Positions 16,582-25,840 of a stretch of 64,000 nucleotides of DNA are shown in pieces. Position 1 is the first letter of the stretch. Each line of letters begins with the position of its first letter. Source of the DNA: Bradyrhizobium niftali (GTDB lineage Bacteria > Pseudomonadota > Alphaproteobacteria > Rhizobiales > Xanthobacteraceae); the NCBI RefSeq assembly GCF_004571025.1, contig NZ_SPQT01000001.1, positions 868,001 through 932,000 of the forward strand, read 5' to 3'. Below the pieces are notes generated by a model that ran no database searches, was not told the origin of the DNA, and worked only from the letters and a program-made list of their open reading frames with translations. The position numbers were made by a program, and so were the translations under genes.

Positions 16582-17799
16582 ATGGTTCAGTCAAGCTTTT
16601 ATTTGTCCGCGGCCGTGTGTCTGGCCTTGGCGGCGCCAGCGGCGGCGCAGACCGCCGGAGGCACTCCGAAGCTCAGCGATGGCAAGGTCAAGATCGGAGT
16701 TCTGACCGACATCGCCGGTCCGACATCCATGGCTAACGGCAAGGGCTCGGTCGTTGCCGCCCAGATGGCCGCCGAAGACTTCGGTGCCGACCTGAACGTC
16801 GAAGTGATCTCGGCCGACCATTCCGGCAAGCCCGATATCGGCTCCCAGATCGCTGGCCGCTGGTTCGACGTGGAAGGCGTCGATGCCGTTGCGGACATGC
16901 AGGGCTCGCCGATCGGCTTCGCGGTGCAGAACATGGCCGCGCAGAAGAGCAAGATCATGCTGCTCTCGGGATCGACCTCGTCGGACTTCAACGGCAAGGC
17001 CTGTTCGCCGCTGACGGTGCAGTGGACGGTCGATACCTACAATCTCGCAAAGGGCGCAGCCAAGTCCGTGATCGAGGCAGGTGGAACCAAGTGGTACTTC
17101 CTGACCGTCGATCAGGCGTACGGCAATGCGCTTACGCGCGATACGTCAGAGCAAGTCAAGCTCAACGGCGGCCAGGTGGTGGGCAACTCCGTGTTTCCGC
17201 CGAACACGTCCGACTTTGCATCCTTCCTGCTGACCGCCTCCAGCGCCGGCGCCAACGTCATCGCGATCGCGGCTTCCAGCGGAGATACCGTCACGGCGCT
17301 GAAGCAGGCCGATGAATTTGGGCTGAGCGCAAAAGCGAAGATCGTGCCGCTGCAATCGGTGCTGACGGACGTGCACGCGGTGGGCCTGAAGATCGCGCAT
17401 GACGCCTACGAAGTTTCGCCGTTCTACTGGGACCGGACGCCAGATACGCGCGCCTGGGCCGAGAAATTCTTCGCCAAGGCGAAGCAAATGCCGACTGGCT
17501 TCCACGCCGGCGTCTACTCGTCCGTCGCGCACTACCTCAAAGCGGTCAGGGCGACGGGCACCGACGACGCGCCGACCGTAATGACGCAGATGGAAAAAGA
17601 GCGGGTGCACGACGTCTTCGCGGCCGACGGCTACATCCGCGAAGATCGCAAGATGATCCACGACATGTACCTGCTCCAGGTGAAGAAGCCCGGAGAGAAC
17701 AAGGGCGCTTGGGATCTCTACAACGTCGTGCAGACGTTGTCTGGTGAATCCGTTAACCGACCGCTTTCCGAAAGCCCATGCCCGCTGGTGAAGAAGTAG
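16582..17799 (+). CDS. Periplasmic substrate-binding protein, branched-chain amino acid/aromatic ABC type
   Basis: This 405-residue precursor has an N-terminal signal peptide (hydrophobic LSAAVCLALAAPAAAQ, cleavage likely after AAQ). A type I periplasmic-binding fold follows, typical of LivK-like proteins that in Bradyrhizobium-type genomes often bind aromatic acids. KIGVLTDIAGPTSMANGKGS marks the start of the mature fold. The ATG at 16582 follows GGGAGG. It is first in the meta-cleavage operon, so it likely captures the pathway substrate. No permease or ATPase gene is adjacent, so it must share transport subunits encoded elsewhere. Confidence 0.85.
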   Translation: MVQSSFYLSAAVCLALAAPAAAQTAGGTPKLSDGKVKIGVLTDIAGPTSMANGKGSVVAAQMAAEDFGADLNVEVISADHSGKPDIGSQIAGRWFDVEGVDAVADMQGSPIGFAVQNMAAQKSKIMLLSGSTSSDFNGKACSPLTVQWTVDTYNLAKGAAKSVIEAGGTKWYFLTVDQAYGNALTRDTSEQVKLNGGQVVGNSVFPPNTSDFASFLLTASSAGANVIAIAASSGDTVTALKQADEFGLSAKAKIVPLQSVLTDVHAVGLKIAHDAYEVSPFYWDRTPDTRAWAEKFFAKAKQMPTGFHAGVYSSVAHYLKAVRATGTDDAPTVMTQMEKERVHDVFAADGYIREDRKMIHDMYLLQVKKPGENKGAWDLYNVVQTLSGESVNRPLSESPCPLVKK

Positions 17800-17853
17800 C
17801 TGGCCGCAGCCAACCGTTCGACAACTTAACTCGGCGTTCGAAGGAATTCGCCC

Positions 17854-18801
17854 ATGTCAGTCGCCATCGTCTGCGCTTCCCATACTCCCCTAATGTACAA
17901 GGGGCCTGCCAGCAATGAGACCGAGCAACGTGTCCGAACCGCGTTCGGACGTCTCGGAAGCTTCGTGAAGGAGTTTGCGCCGGACTACATCGTCCAGTTC
18001 GCGCCCGATCACTTCAACGGCTTCTTCTACGATCTAATGCCCTCGTTCTGCGTCGGAGCGGGAGCCGTGTCCCTGGGCGATTGGGGAGGCGGGACGGGCC
18101 CGCTGGACGTTCCGGAGAAGACGGCGCTCGAACTCATCGACCATTTGCGGGCCGAGGATTTCGACGTCGCGGTGTCCTACCGCATGCCGGTCGATCACGG
18201 CTTCGTCCAGTTGTGGGAAGCGATGCTCGGGGACTTCAAGTCCATCCCGATCTTGCCGATCTTCGTGAACGCCGCTGCTCCGCCGGTGCCGACCTATCGC
18301 CGGGCCCGCCAACTCGGGGAATCCGTTGGCCGCTTCGCGATGCGGTCCGGCAAGCGGGTGCTGTTTGCCGCGTCCGGCGGACTCTCGCACGATCCACCGC
18401 TCCCGTCGATCAGGGATGATCCTGAAATCCGCGAGCGGCTGATCAACGGCCGGAATCCGACGGCTGAGGCCAAGGAAGCTCGCGAGAAGCGCGTGCTCGA
18501 GGCGGGTCTTCTTGCCGAGGCGGGCAAGGGGCCGTGCCAGCCGCTCAATCCGAAGTGGGACGCGGAATTCATGGAGATCCTTCGTAGCGGACAGATCTGG
18601 CGCGCTGACGCGCTCGATACCAGCCAGGTCCGCGAAGTCGCTGGACGCGGCGCAAACGAGGTCCTCGCATGGGTCGCCGCCTTCGGAGCCTTTTCCAGAA
18701 GCGGCCACTTCAAGATGGATCAGGAATTCTACGAAGCGATTCCGGGCTGGATCGCCGGCATGGCGATGATGGCGGCCAAGCAGGCCGACGGCGCTCATTG
18801 A
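17854..18801 (+). CDS. mhpB: Extradiol ring-cleavage dioxygenase, MhpB type
   Basis: This 315-residue class III (LigB-fold) extradiol dioxygenase is like 2,3-dihydroxyphenylpropionate 1,2-dioxygenase. The two residues established as catalytic in E. coli MhpB, His115 and His179, occur here at exactly those numbers (MPVDHGF and SGGLSHD). N-terminal CASHTPL supplies a likely Fe(II) ligand. It would open a substituted catechol to a yellow hydroxymuconic acid. It follows the binding protein by 54 bp and precedes the hydroxylase. The natural catechol may differ from the E. coli one, given the unusual upstream oxygenases. Confidence 0.9.
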   Translation: MSVAIVCASHTPLMYKGPASNETEQRVRTAFGRLGSFVKEFAPDYIVQFAPDHFNGFFYDLMPSFCVGAGAVSLGDWGGGTGPLDVPEKTALELIDHLRAEDFDVAVSYRMPVDHGFVQLWEAMLGDFKSIPILPIFVNAAAPPVPTYRRARQLGESVGRFAMRSGKRVLFAASGGLSHDPPLPSIRDDPEIRERLINGRNPTAEAKEAREKRVLEAGLLAEAGKGPCQPLNPKWDAEFMEILRSGQIWRADALDTSQVREVAGRGANEVLAWVAAFGAFSRSGHFKMDQEFYEAIPGWIAGMAMMAAKQADGAH

Positions 18802-18845
18802 TCGACTAACCCCGCGCGAATGCGGCAGCATCGCGGAGCAGGCAA

Positions 18846-20657
18846 ATGGCATACGAAACGGACGTGCTCATCATCGGCGCCGGCCCCACGGGCTCGACGA
18901 CCGCCCTGGCGCTTGCCAATTGTGGCGTTCGCAGTCACATCATATCGCGTGGCAACTGGATGGCTGACAGCCCCCGCGCCCACATCACGAACCAGCGTGC
19001 CAACGAGGTCTTCCGCGATCTCGGGGTCGCGGAGGACGTGGCGCGGTACGCGAGCACCTGGGAGCTCATGGGCGACACGACCTTCACGACGAGCCTGGCC
19101 GGCTCCGAACTGATCCGGATGCGGACATGGGGGACCGGCGACGACCGCCGCGGCGATTATCTGCGCGCAAGCCCCTGCGGCATGGTCGACATCATCCAAC
19201 CGTTGCTCGAGCCAATTCTGTTCCAGAAGGCGGCCGAAAAGGGCGCAACCTTCGCGTTCAACACCGAGTACGTCCGTCATGAGCAGGACGCGGACGGCGT
19301 GACGGCCACGCTGCGCGATCGGCTCGACGGGCGAGAGTACACCGTCCGCGCGCGTTACATGGTCGGCGCGGACGGCGCGCGCTCGATGGTGGTGGATCAT
19401 CTGGGCCTGCCGATCGAAGGACAGATGGCGCGCGCAGGTACCGTCTACACTGTCTTCAACTGTGACCTGACCAAATACAGCAAACATCGGCCGAGCATCC
19501 TGAACTGGATCGTGACGCCGGATGCGAGCTTCGGCGAGATCGGCATGGGCCTGCTCCGGGCCGTGCATCCGTGGACACAATGGATCGCCGGTTGGGGCTT
19601 CGACATCAGCAAGGGCGAGCCGGACCTGTCGCCGGAAGCCATCATTCCGAGGATCAAGGTGTTGATCGGCGATCCATTGGTGGACATCGACATCGTCCGG
19701 ACGTCGATCTGGTACGTGAATCAGGCCTACGTGACCCAGTATTCGAAGGGCAGGGTGCTCTGCGGCGGCGATGCGGTCCACCGGCATCCGCCATCGAGCG
19801 GATTGGGCAACAACACCTGCGTCCAGGACGCCCACAACCTCGGTTGGAAGCTTGCCTATTCGGTGAAGGGCTGGGCCGGTCCGAAGCTGCTGGAGAGCTA
19901 CTCGCAGGAGCGCGCTCCCGTCGGAAAGCAGATCGTGCTGCGGGCAAACCAATCCCGGCTCGACTACGCCCCGCTGAACGCGTGCTTCAGGGTGCCGGGC
20001 GCGGAGAACCCGGTCGCCGCAGGTATCGCGCGCTTCCGCGATCCGGGGCCGGATGGCGTAGCTGCCCGGAAGGCGGCGCAAGCAGCGCTGGACCTGAAGC
20101 AGACGGAGTTCAATGCCCAGGGCACCGAGATGAACCAGCGGTACGAATCCTCGGCAGTGATTCCGGACGTCGATGCCAAGCCGGAGGAGTGGCGGCGAGA
20201 TCGCGGCCTCTACCATCAACCGACGTCGCGCCCTGGTGCGAAGATCCCGCATGCATGGCTCGTCGACCGTGACGGCTTGCGCATGTCGACGCTCGACGTG
20301 ACCGGAAGGGGCCTATTCACGATCGTGACCGGCCTTGCCGGCGGGGCGTGGAAGGAAGCGGCGTTGCGCCTCGACCTCCCGTTCCTCCGCGTCGTGGTAA
20401 CGGGCTCGCCAGATGCGCAGGACCTCTATTGCGAGTGGCAGCGCATTCGCGAGATCGAGGAAGCCGGAGTTCTGCTGGTTCGCCCCGATGGAGTGGTCGC
20501 CTGGCGCGACATTGAGGGAACGCCCGACGCAAGCGCGGCCCTTGACCGGCTCAGTGCGGCCATTCGGACGGTCCTGGATCTCCAGGACCTCTCGGCCATC
20601 CCGCGCGAGAAATCATCCTCTCCGTCGAAGCCCAGCGGCACGCCGCTTTTCGCCTGA
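18846..20657 (+). CDS. FAD-dependent phenol hydroxylase, TfdB/MhpA family
   Basis: This 603-residue class A flavoprotein monooxygenase shows GAGPTGSTTALALA (FAD ADP binding, residues 10-23), the VGADGARSMV block near 177, and GGDAVHRHPPSSGLGNNT near 305, which binds the flavin ribityl chain. NTCVQDAHNLGWKLA and the C-terminal thioredoxin-like domain recall 2,4-dichlorophenol hydroxylase (TfdB) more than short MhpA. It likely hydroxylates a phenol to the catechol cleaved by the adjacent MhpB, using NAD(P)H and O2. A GGAGCAGGCAA leader precedes the ATG, 44 bp after mhpB. Confidence 0.87.
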   Translation: MAYETDVLIIGAGPTGSTTALALANCGVRSHIISRGNWMADSPRAHITNQRANEVFRDLGVAEDVARYASTWELMGDTTFTTSLAGSELIRMRTWGTGDDRRGDYLRASPCGMVDIIQPLLEPILFQKAAEKGATFAFNTEYVRHEQDADGVTATLRDRLDGREYTVRARYMVGADGARSMVVDHLGLPIEGQMARAGTVYTVFNCDLTKYSKHRPSILNWIVTPDASFGEIGMGLLRAVHPWTQWIAGWGFDISKGEPDLSPEAIIPRIKVLIGDPLVDIDIVRTSIWYVNQAYVTQYSKGRVLCGGDAVHRHPPSSGLGNNTCVQDAHNLGWKLAYSVKGWAGPKLLESYSQERAPVGKQIVLRANQSRLDYAPLNACFRVPGAENPVAAGIARFRDPGPDGVAARKAAQAALDLKQTEFNAQGTEMNQRYESSAVIPDVDAKPEEWRRDRGLYHQPTSRPGAKIPHAWLVDRDGLRMSTLDVTGRGLFTIVTGLAGGAWKEAALRLDLPFLRVVVTGSPDAQDLYCEWQRIREIEEAGVLLVRPDGVVAWRDIEGTPDASAALDRLSAAIRTVLDLQDLSAIPREKSSSPSKPSGTPLFA

Positions 20658-20733
20658 CACGCAAACAAACGAAATTCAGTCGTCCGAGCCGGTCTGAACG
20701 AGGTGGCGCCAAGCCATCGCATGGGAGGTACAA

Positions 20734-21780
20734 ATGAATGATTTAGCCTGGTTGAAGAATGCATGGTACGTCGCGATGCTCTCTGCAGATTTGGAGGCCG
20801 GCAAGATCTACAAGCGCACCATCCTTAACGAGGGGATGGTGATTTACCGAACCGACCATGGTCACCTCGTTGCACTCGAGGACAAGTGCCCTCACCGATA
20901 CGCTCCCCTTTCCATGGGCAAGCTCTGCGGCGACAACCGGATCGCGTGCGCTTACCATGGTCTTCAATTTGATGCGACAGGCGCCTGTGTTTACAATCCA
21001 CATGGTAACGGCCGGATCCCGCCCGCGGCAAAAGTGAAATCATACCTGGTCGAAGAGAAGTACGGTATGATCTGGGTGTGGATGGGCGATGCGGACAACG
21101 TGACTGAGACGCCGACCATCGACTTCCTTGAACCCGGCACAGGCTACAAGCTCAACAAACCCGCGTACCTGCACATGGCCACACCATGGCAGCTTATCAT
21201 CGACAACCTTGTAGACCTAAGCCACGTAAGCTTTCTTCATGACGGCCTTCTTGGAGGTGCGGACATGATCGGCACGCGCAACCAATTGGTCCAATCCGGG
21301 AATACGATCACGGTCTCACGAACTATGCCGAACGTGAGACCACCCGAGTATTCGGATCTGATCTTTCATGCCGATGGTCGTCCGGTGGACAAGCAGCACG
21401 TCGTGAAGTGGATAGCGCCATCAATCATCCTGCTTGACATCAATGTGACCTCGCCAGGAGCGAGTAGGGATGAGGGGACCGGGGTCCATGCGGCTCACCT
21501 CATAACACCAGAGACTGAAGCGACGAGCTTCTATCATTTCGCGGCAGCACGATGGGGGTTGATCGAGCGTTCCCCGCAGGAGGAGGAGGAAATCGAGGCG
21601 CGTCTCGCCGCAGCCCGCAGGAAGGCCTTCGCTGAGCAAGACGAGCCAATGATGCGAGCGCAGTATGAGGTGATCAAGCGCTATGGCGGAGAGTTCAAGC
21701 CCGCGATGCTTGACATCGATGTCGGCGTCGTTCGTTGGCGCCGGATCCTAGCAGATCTGGTCGCAAAAGAGCTCGCCTGA
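20734..21780 (+). CDS. Rieske non-haem iron oxygenase, VanA/DdmC (O-demethylase) family
   Basis: This 348-residue oxygenase component has a Rieske [2Fe-2S] motif (C52, H54, C72, H75: CPHRYAPLS and CAYHGLQF) and a mononuclear iron site (N158, D161, H164, H169: DNLVDLSHVSFLH). The NAWYVA start and NPHGNG motif place it with vanillate and dicamba O-demethylases. It would remove a methoxy methyl group, or oxidise a related substituent, before hydroxylation and ring cleavage. No VanB-type reductase is adjacent. By eye its codons are more AT-rich than those of the genes on either side, suggesting separate acquisition. Confidence 0.85.
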   Translation: MNDLAWLKNAWYVAMLSADLEAGKIYKRTILNEGMVIYRTDHGHLVALEDKCPHRYAPLSMGKLCGDNRIACAYHGLQFDATGACVYNPHGNGRIPPAAKVKSYLVEEKYGMIWVWMGDADNVTETPTIDFLEPGTGYKLNKPAYLHMATPWQLIIDNLVDLSHVSFLHDGLLGGADMIGTRNQLVQSGNTITVSRTMPNVRPPEYSDLIFHADGRPVDKQHVVKWIAPSIILLDINVTSPGASRDEGTGVHAAHLITPETEATSFYHFAAARWGLIERSPQEEEEIEARLAAARRKAFAEQDEPMMRAQYEVIKRYGGEFKPAMLDIDVGVVRWRRILADLVAKELA

Positions 21781-21820
21781 CCGTTCGTCAGCGACAATTA
21801 CAAACCAAAGAGATTCAGTC

Positions 21821-22702
21821 ATGAGCGACAAAAGACCAGAAAACTTTTCCAGCGTCTGGGCCGATCTTAGGGGTGTCTCCTTCAAACAGCACTTCATCGA
21901 TGCCGGCGGAATTCGAACCCGCTGCATCGAGTCGGGCGACCCCTCCAAACCGCTCGTCCTCGCGCTGCACGGCGTCGGCGGCCATGCAGAGGCATATTCC
22001 AGAAACTTCGGTCCGCACGCCGATCACTTCTGGTTCGTCGCCATCGACATGCTCGGCCATGGATGGACCGACAAGCCGGCCATCGACTACCAGGTCTCGG
22101 ACTACGCCAATCATGTCCTCGCTGTCCTCAAGACGCTCGGCAGGGACAAGGCGATGATCAGCGGTGAATCGTTGGGCGGTTGGGTCGCGACCTATCTCGC
22201 CGTGCATCGTCCCGCCGCGGTCGAGAAGCTTGTCCTCAACACCGCCGGCGGCTGGACAGCGCACCCCCAAGTGATGGAGCGACTGAAGAAGCTGTCTAAC
22301 GAAGCTGCGTCCGATCCCTCTTGGGAACGGATCAAGGCGCGTCTCGAATTCCTGATGTGCGATAAGAGCATGGTTTCGGACGATCTGATCGAGACCCGCC
22401 GCGCAATCTACGCACAGCCGGGATTTGCCGACACCATGAAGCGGATCATGTGCTTGCAGGAGATGGAAATCCGCCGGCCTAACATGATCACCGCCGACCA
22501 ATATCGGTCTATCAAGGCGCCGACGATGGTCGTGTGGACCTCGCACGATCCGACGGCGACGCCCGAGGAGGGGAAGCAGATCGCGGACATGATTCCGGGT
22601 TCGAAATTCGTGGTCATGAATCGCTGCGGCCACTGGCCCCAGTTCGAGGACGCCGAGCAGTTCAATCGGCTCCACATCGAATTCCTGCGGACCGGCAAAT
22701 AA
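21821..22702 (+). CDS. Alpha/beta-hydrolase, MhpC-like meta-cleavage product hydrolase
   Basis: This 293-residue alpha/beta-hydrolase has an oxyanion loop HGVGG at 50-54, nucleophile Ser117 in SGESLGG, a probable acid Asp near 243 (SHDPTATPEEG) and His271 (RCGHWPQFED). This arrangement matches C-C hydrolases such as MhpC and BphD that split the ring-opened product. Its position after the dioxygenase/hydroxylase genes and 12 bp before mhpD supports that role. A simple esterase function is the alternative. Confidence 0.85.
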   Translation: MSDKRPENFSSVWADLRGVSFKQHFIDAGGIRTRCIESGDPSKPLVLALHGVGGHAEAYSRNFGPHADHFWFVAIDMLGHGWTDKPAIDYQVSDYANHVLAVLKTLGRDKAMISGESLGGWVATYLAVHRPAAVEKLVLNTAGGWTAHPQVMERLKKLSNEAASDPSWERIKARLEFLMCDKSMVSDDLIETRRAIYAQPGFADTMKRIMCLQEMEIRRPNMITADQYRSIKAPTMVVWTSHDPTATPEEGKQIADMIPGSKFVVMNRCGHWPQFEDAEQFNRLHIEFLRTGK

Positions 22703-22714
22703 AGGATCGTTCAG

Positions 22715-23497
22715 ATGAACCAGCAGGCCAAGCACAGCGACCTTGCCGCTCAGATCCGCGCCGCTTATGCGGGCACCCCGATCGCGCCCATTCGGCCGCA
22801 GTTGGCGGACCTCGACGTCGATGGGGCCTACGCCATCCAGCAGGAGAACACCGCGCATTGGGAGATGGAAGGCCGGCGCGTGGTCGGAAGCAAGATCGGG
22901 CTGACATCGCGCGCCGTGCAGAAGCAACTCGGCGTCGACAGGCCGGATTTCGGAGTTCTCTTCGCCGACATGATCGTGGGCGAGGACGAACCTGTCGCTG
23001 CGGGGCGTGTCCTTCAGCCGAAGATCGAGGCGGAAGTGGCTTTCCTTCTTGATCGGGACGTCGAGGTCGAGGCGCCTACGGTGGCCGACGTGCTGCGCGC
23101 GGTGGCCTACGCGATGCCGGCCCTCGAGATCGTCGGCAGCCGCATCACCAATTGGGATATCGGCATCGTCGATACCGTCGCCGACAACGCGTCGTCGGGC
23201 CTCTTCGTTCTTGGAGGGCCCGTGCGCCGGCTCGATGGCTTGGATCTCCGTGCTCTCCAGATGCAGATGACGAGGAAGGACGAGGTCGTCTCGAAGGGGG
23301 CCGGCGCGGCCTGTCTCGGCAATCCGCTCAACGCGATGGCTTGGCTCGCCGGCGAACTTGCCCGCCGCAAGCGGCCGCTGCGCGCCGGCGACGTCGTGCT
23401 GTCCGGAGCGCTCGGCCCGATGGTCGCGGTGAGCCCGGGCGACGCGTTCGAGGCCAACATCGCGGGGCTTGGCACCGTCTCAGCGCGGTTCGCTTAA
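22715..23497 (+). CDS. mhpD: 2-keto-4-pentenoate hydratase (MhpD)
   Basis: This 260-residue member of the MhpD/HpcG hydratase family adds water to 2-hydroxypenta-2,4-dienoate to give 4-hydroxy-2-oxopentanoate. Family signatures include IGLTSRAVQKQLGV, the FGVLFADMIV stretch, the acidic PKIEAEVAF metal-site segment, and GAGAACLGNPLNAMAWLA near 200. It begins 12 bp after the MhpC-like hydrolase. No MhpE/MhpF aldolase-dehydrogenase pair follows, so the final cleavage to pyruvate and an aldehyde must use enzymes encoded elsewhere. Confidence 0.92.
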   Translation: MNQQAKHSDLAAQIRAAYAGTPIAPIRPQLADLDVDGAYAIQQENTAHWEMEGRRVVGSKIGLTSRAVQKQLGVDRPDFGVLFADMIVGEDEPVAAGRVLQPKIEAEVAFLLDRDVEVEAPTVADVLRAVAYAMPALEIVGSRITNWDIGIVDTVADNASSGLFVLGGPVRRLDGLDLRALQMQMTRKDEVVSKGAGAACLGNPLNAMAWLAGELARRKRPLRAGDVVLSGALGPMVAVSPGDAFEANIAGLGTVSARFA

Positions 23498-23518
23498 CCA
23501 CATCCGAAGGAACACCAG

Positions 23519-24388
23519 ATGAAGCTCGCCAGATTCGGCAATCCAAGTGCCGAAAAGCCGGGGCTCGTTGACGATCAGGGCCGCCTGCGCGACCTGTCAA
23601 ATGTCATCGCCGACCTCACCCCCGCCAACCTGTCGCGTTCAGCGCTACAGAAGATCGCTGCGATCGCTCCATCCACGCTTCCGCTCGTCGCCGGCGAGAC
23701 GCGTTTTGGCGCGCCGATCGCAGGCGTCGGCAAATTCATCGCGATCGGTCTGAACTATGCCGACCATGCGGCGGAGGCGAACCTTCCGCTGCCCTCCGAA
23801 CCCATCGTCTTTCAGAAGGCGATCACTTCGCTCAGCGGACCAAACGACGATGTCGTTCTGCCGAAAGGCTCGACGAAGTCCGACTGGGAAGTGGAACTCG
23901 GAATCGTGATCGGCACGCGAGCTTCCTACGTCGAGCGCGCCGACGCGCTCGCCCACGTCGTCGGCTACTGCATCGTGAACGACGTGAGCGAGCGCGAGTA
24001 CCAGATGGAACGCGGCGGCACGTGGGACAAGGGTAAGGGCTGCGACACCTTCGGTCCTGTCGGGCCATGGTTGGTGACGACGGACGAGATCACCGACCCC
24101 CAGGCGCTCGACGTCTGGCTCGACGTCAACGGGCAACGCATGCAGGTGGGCAATACCCGGACCATGATCTTCGACTGCGCCGAGGTCGTCAGCTACGTCA
24201 GCCGCTTCATGACGCTGATGCCCGGCGATATCATCGCGACAGGTACGCCGCCTGGCGTGGGCATGGGCAAGAAGCCCACTGCCATCTATCTCAAGCCGGG
24301 CGACGTCATGACGCTCGGGATCGAGGGTCTCGGAACGCAACGTCAGCAAACCCGTGAGTGGTCGCCTGCTGTGGGGCCGCGGTCGTGA
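23519..24388 (+). CDS. Fumarylacetoacetate hydrolase family protein in the meta-cleavage operon
   Basis: This 289-residue FAH-superfamily protein has GVGKFIAIGLNYADHAAEAN near 75, the metal-binding DWEVELGIVIG segment, DVSEREYQ, and ATGTPPGVGMG near 240. Relatives hydrolyse acylpyruvates or isomerise and decarboxylate 2-oxo-dioates (HpcE/HpaG). It starts 21 bp after mhpD and its stop overlaps the start region of the following SDR gene. It might process the ring-opened product when the side chain is a carboxylate; the exact step is unclear, because MhpC and MhpD already form a route. Confidence 0.87.
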   Translation: MKLARFGNPSAEKPGLVDDQGRLRDLSNVIADLTPANLSRSALQKIAAIAPSTLPLVAGETRFGAPIAGVGKFIAIGLNYADHAAEANLPLPSEPIVFQKAITSLSGPNDDVVLPKGSTKSDWEVELGIVIGTRASYVERADALAHVVGYCIVNDVSEREYQMERGGTWDKGKGCDTFGPVGPWLVTTDEITDPQALDVWLDVNGQRMQVGNTRTMIFDCAEVVSYVSRFMTLMPGDIIATGTPPGVGMGKKPTAIYLKPGDVMTLGIEGLGTQRQQTREWSPAVGPRS

Positions 24389-25137
24389 CGGTCTATCGCG
24401 GAAGATTCGAAGGACGAACGGCCGTCGTCACCGGCGCGGCGTCCGGCATCGGTCGCGACGTGGCTCGTCGCCTAGCGGCCGAAGGCGCTCGGGTCTCCAT
24501 GTGGGACTTGAACGCCTCCGTTCTCGCCACAGCAGCGGCGGAGGCCGGCGCGGCGCACACGCAGTCGGTCGACATCGCGGAGGAAGACGCCGTCGATGCG
24601 GCCATGCGGCGGAGCATCGACGATCTGGGCGGCCGGCTAGACATTCTGGTGGCGAACGCCGGCGTCACCGGCCCGAACGGAGCCGTGAAGGACTACGCCG
24701 CCAGCGATTGGCGCAAGGTCTTCGACGTCAACGTCAACGGAGCCTTCTACTGTAACCGCGCCGCTGTCCGCGCGATGGAGAAGGGAGGCTACGGTCGCAT
24801 CGTCAACGTCGCCTCGGTCGCCGGCAAGGAAGGCAACCCGAACGCTTCCGCCTACAGCGCGTCCAAGGCCGCCGTGATCGCGCTCACCAAATCGCTGGGC
24901 AAGGAAACGGCCACGACGGGTATCCGCGTCAACTGCATCACGCCGGCGGCGATCAGAACGCCGCTGTTCGAGCAGATGACCCCTCAGCACATCGATTTTA
25001 TGCTGTCGAAGATACCGCTCGGACGGTTCGGTACCGTCGAGGAAGCGACCTCGCTGGTATGCTGGCTCGCGAGCGAAGAATGCTCGTTTAGTACGGGTGC
25101 GGTGTTTGATCTGTCTGGCGGCCGGGCGACATATTGA
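24358..25137 (+). CDS. Short-chain dehydrogenase/reductase (FabG-like)
   Basis: This classical SDR has the Rossmann motif TGAASGIG, the NAGV motif, and catalytic Ser with Tyr-X-X-X-Lys (NVASVAG, YSASKAA). The start is uncertain between two in-frame GTG codons. The one at 24358 gives 259 residues. The one at 24385 gives 250 residues and overlaps the previous stop as GTGA, which would couple translation. It probably oxidises or reduces a hydroxylated intermediate of the meta pathway, but SDR substrates cannot be read from sequence. It is the last gene of the operon. Confidence 0.87.
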   Translation: MVACCGAAVVTVYRGRFEGRTAVVTGAASGIGRDVARRLAAEGARVSMWDLNASVLATAAAEAGAAHTQSVDIAEEDAVDAAMRRSIDDLGGRLDILVANAGVTGPNGAVKDYAASDWRKVFDVNVNGAFYCNRAAVRAMEKGGYGRIVNVASVAGKEGNPNASAYSASKAAVIALTKSLGKETATTGIRVNCITPAAIRTPLFEQMTPQHIDFMLSKIPLGRFGTVEEATSLVCWLASEECSFSTGAVFDLSGGRATY

Positions 25138-25164
25138 CGGAAGCGCCGGATACGGACGAAATCG

Positions 25165-25546
25165 TTGCAATTCGCGGATTGCTGCTGGGAGGACACGAGC
25201 CACGTGATCGTTGCGTCGGGCCATCCTCTTAGGCGACGGCGAAAGTTGACGCTGGCTGATACGCTTCACGAGAAATGGACGATCCCGCCGCCGGCACCGG
25301 TCCGCATCAGCACGTCGAACGTGTGTTCGCCGAACAATGCCTCGGCATGCGTGACGTCATCGTCAGAACTCGATCACGGTGCTTAAGAGCCTTGTCGTCG
25401 ATTCCGGCTTCTTGAGCTGGATGGCGGACCCGATGTTCGAGCCGGAGCGGCGCGCCGGCCTCATCGCTCCCCTTTCGATCGCCGGGGTCGATGGGAGGCG
25501 AAGGCTGGTGGCGTTTCGGCGCCGGCGGGGTCTGGCGCCGGTTTGA
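25165..25546 (+). pseudogene. LysR-family regulator fossil (effector domain only)
   Basis: One frame encodes HVIVASGHPLRRRRKLTLAD, then LHEKWTIPPP, as in the ligand-binding domain of LysR proteins. After a frame change, SGFLSWMADPMFEPERRAGL, then FRRRRGLAPV and a stop at about 25546, match a typical LysR C-terminus. The DNA-binding N-terminal half is missing. It follows the SDR gene by about 28 bp, so a regulator or a junction deletion once ended here. Confidence 0.5.
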
Positions 25547-25720
25547 CACGCGCGATCACTGGTAGCGTGACGCAAAACCGTGCGCCACCCAAAGACGAGT
25601 TGTTTTCGGCGCAGATGCGGCCTCCATGTGCCTCAACGATGGATCTGGAGATGATCAAACCCATGCCCATTCCAGTCTTTTTCGTCGTGAGCATACGTTC
25701 AAAGCGACAGCCAGGCGCGC
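25545..25720 (-). pseudogene. Sensor histidine kinase C-terminal fossil
   Basis: The minus strand encodes FERMLTTKKTGMGMGLIISR, then SIVEAHGGRI and GGARFCVTLP. These are the G1/G2 boxes of a HATPase domain (the usual TTKxxGMGMGL pattern). The rest of the kinase is absent, and this end abuts the end of the LysR fossil on the other strand. Confidence 0.6.
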
Positions 25721-25840
25721 CATTCGCCAATTCGGAGGCGAGGGCTCCCGATTGGACAGCCATGGCCCGCCCCATTTTGCCTAGCCGGGGTCTCTTGCTA
25801 AGATGTGCATTCGGCAGATCGGCGAAGAGGGGCGGTTCGG

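Noticed and set aside
18795-20252. Minus-strand frame of 485 residues
   Set aside because: Antisense to the hydroxylase gene; no recognisable domain and His/Arg-rich composition.
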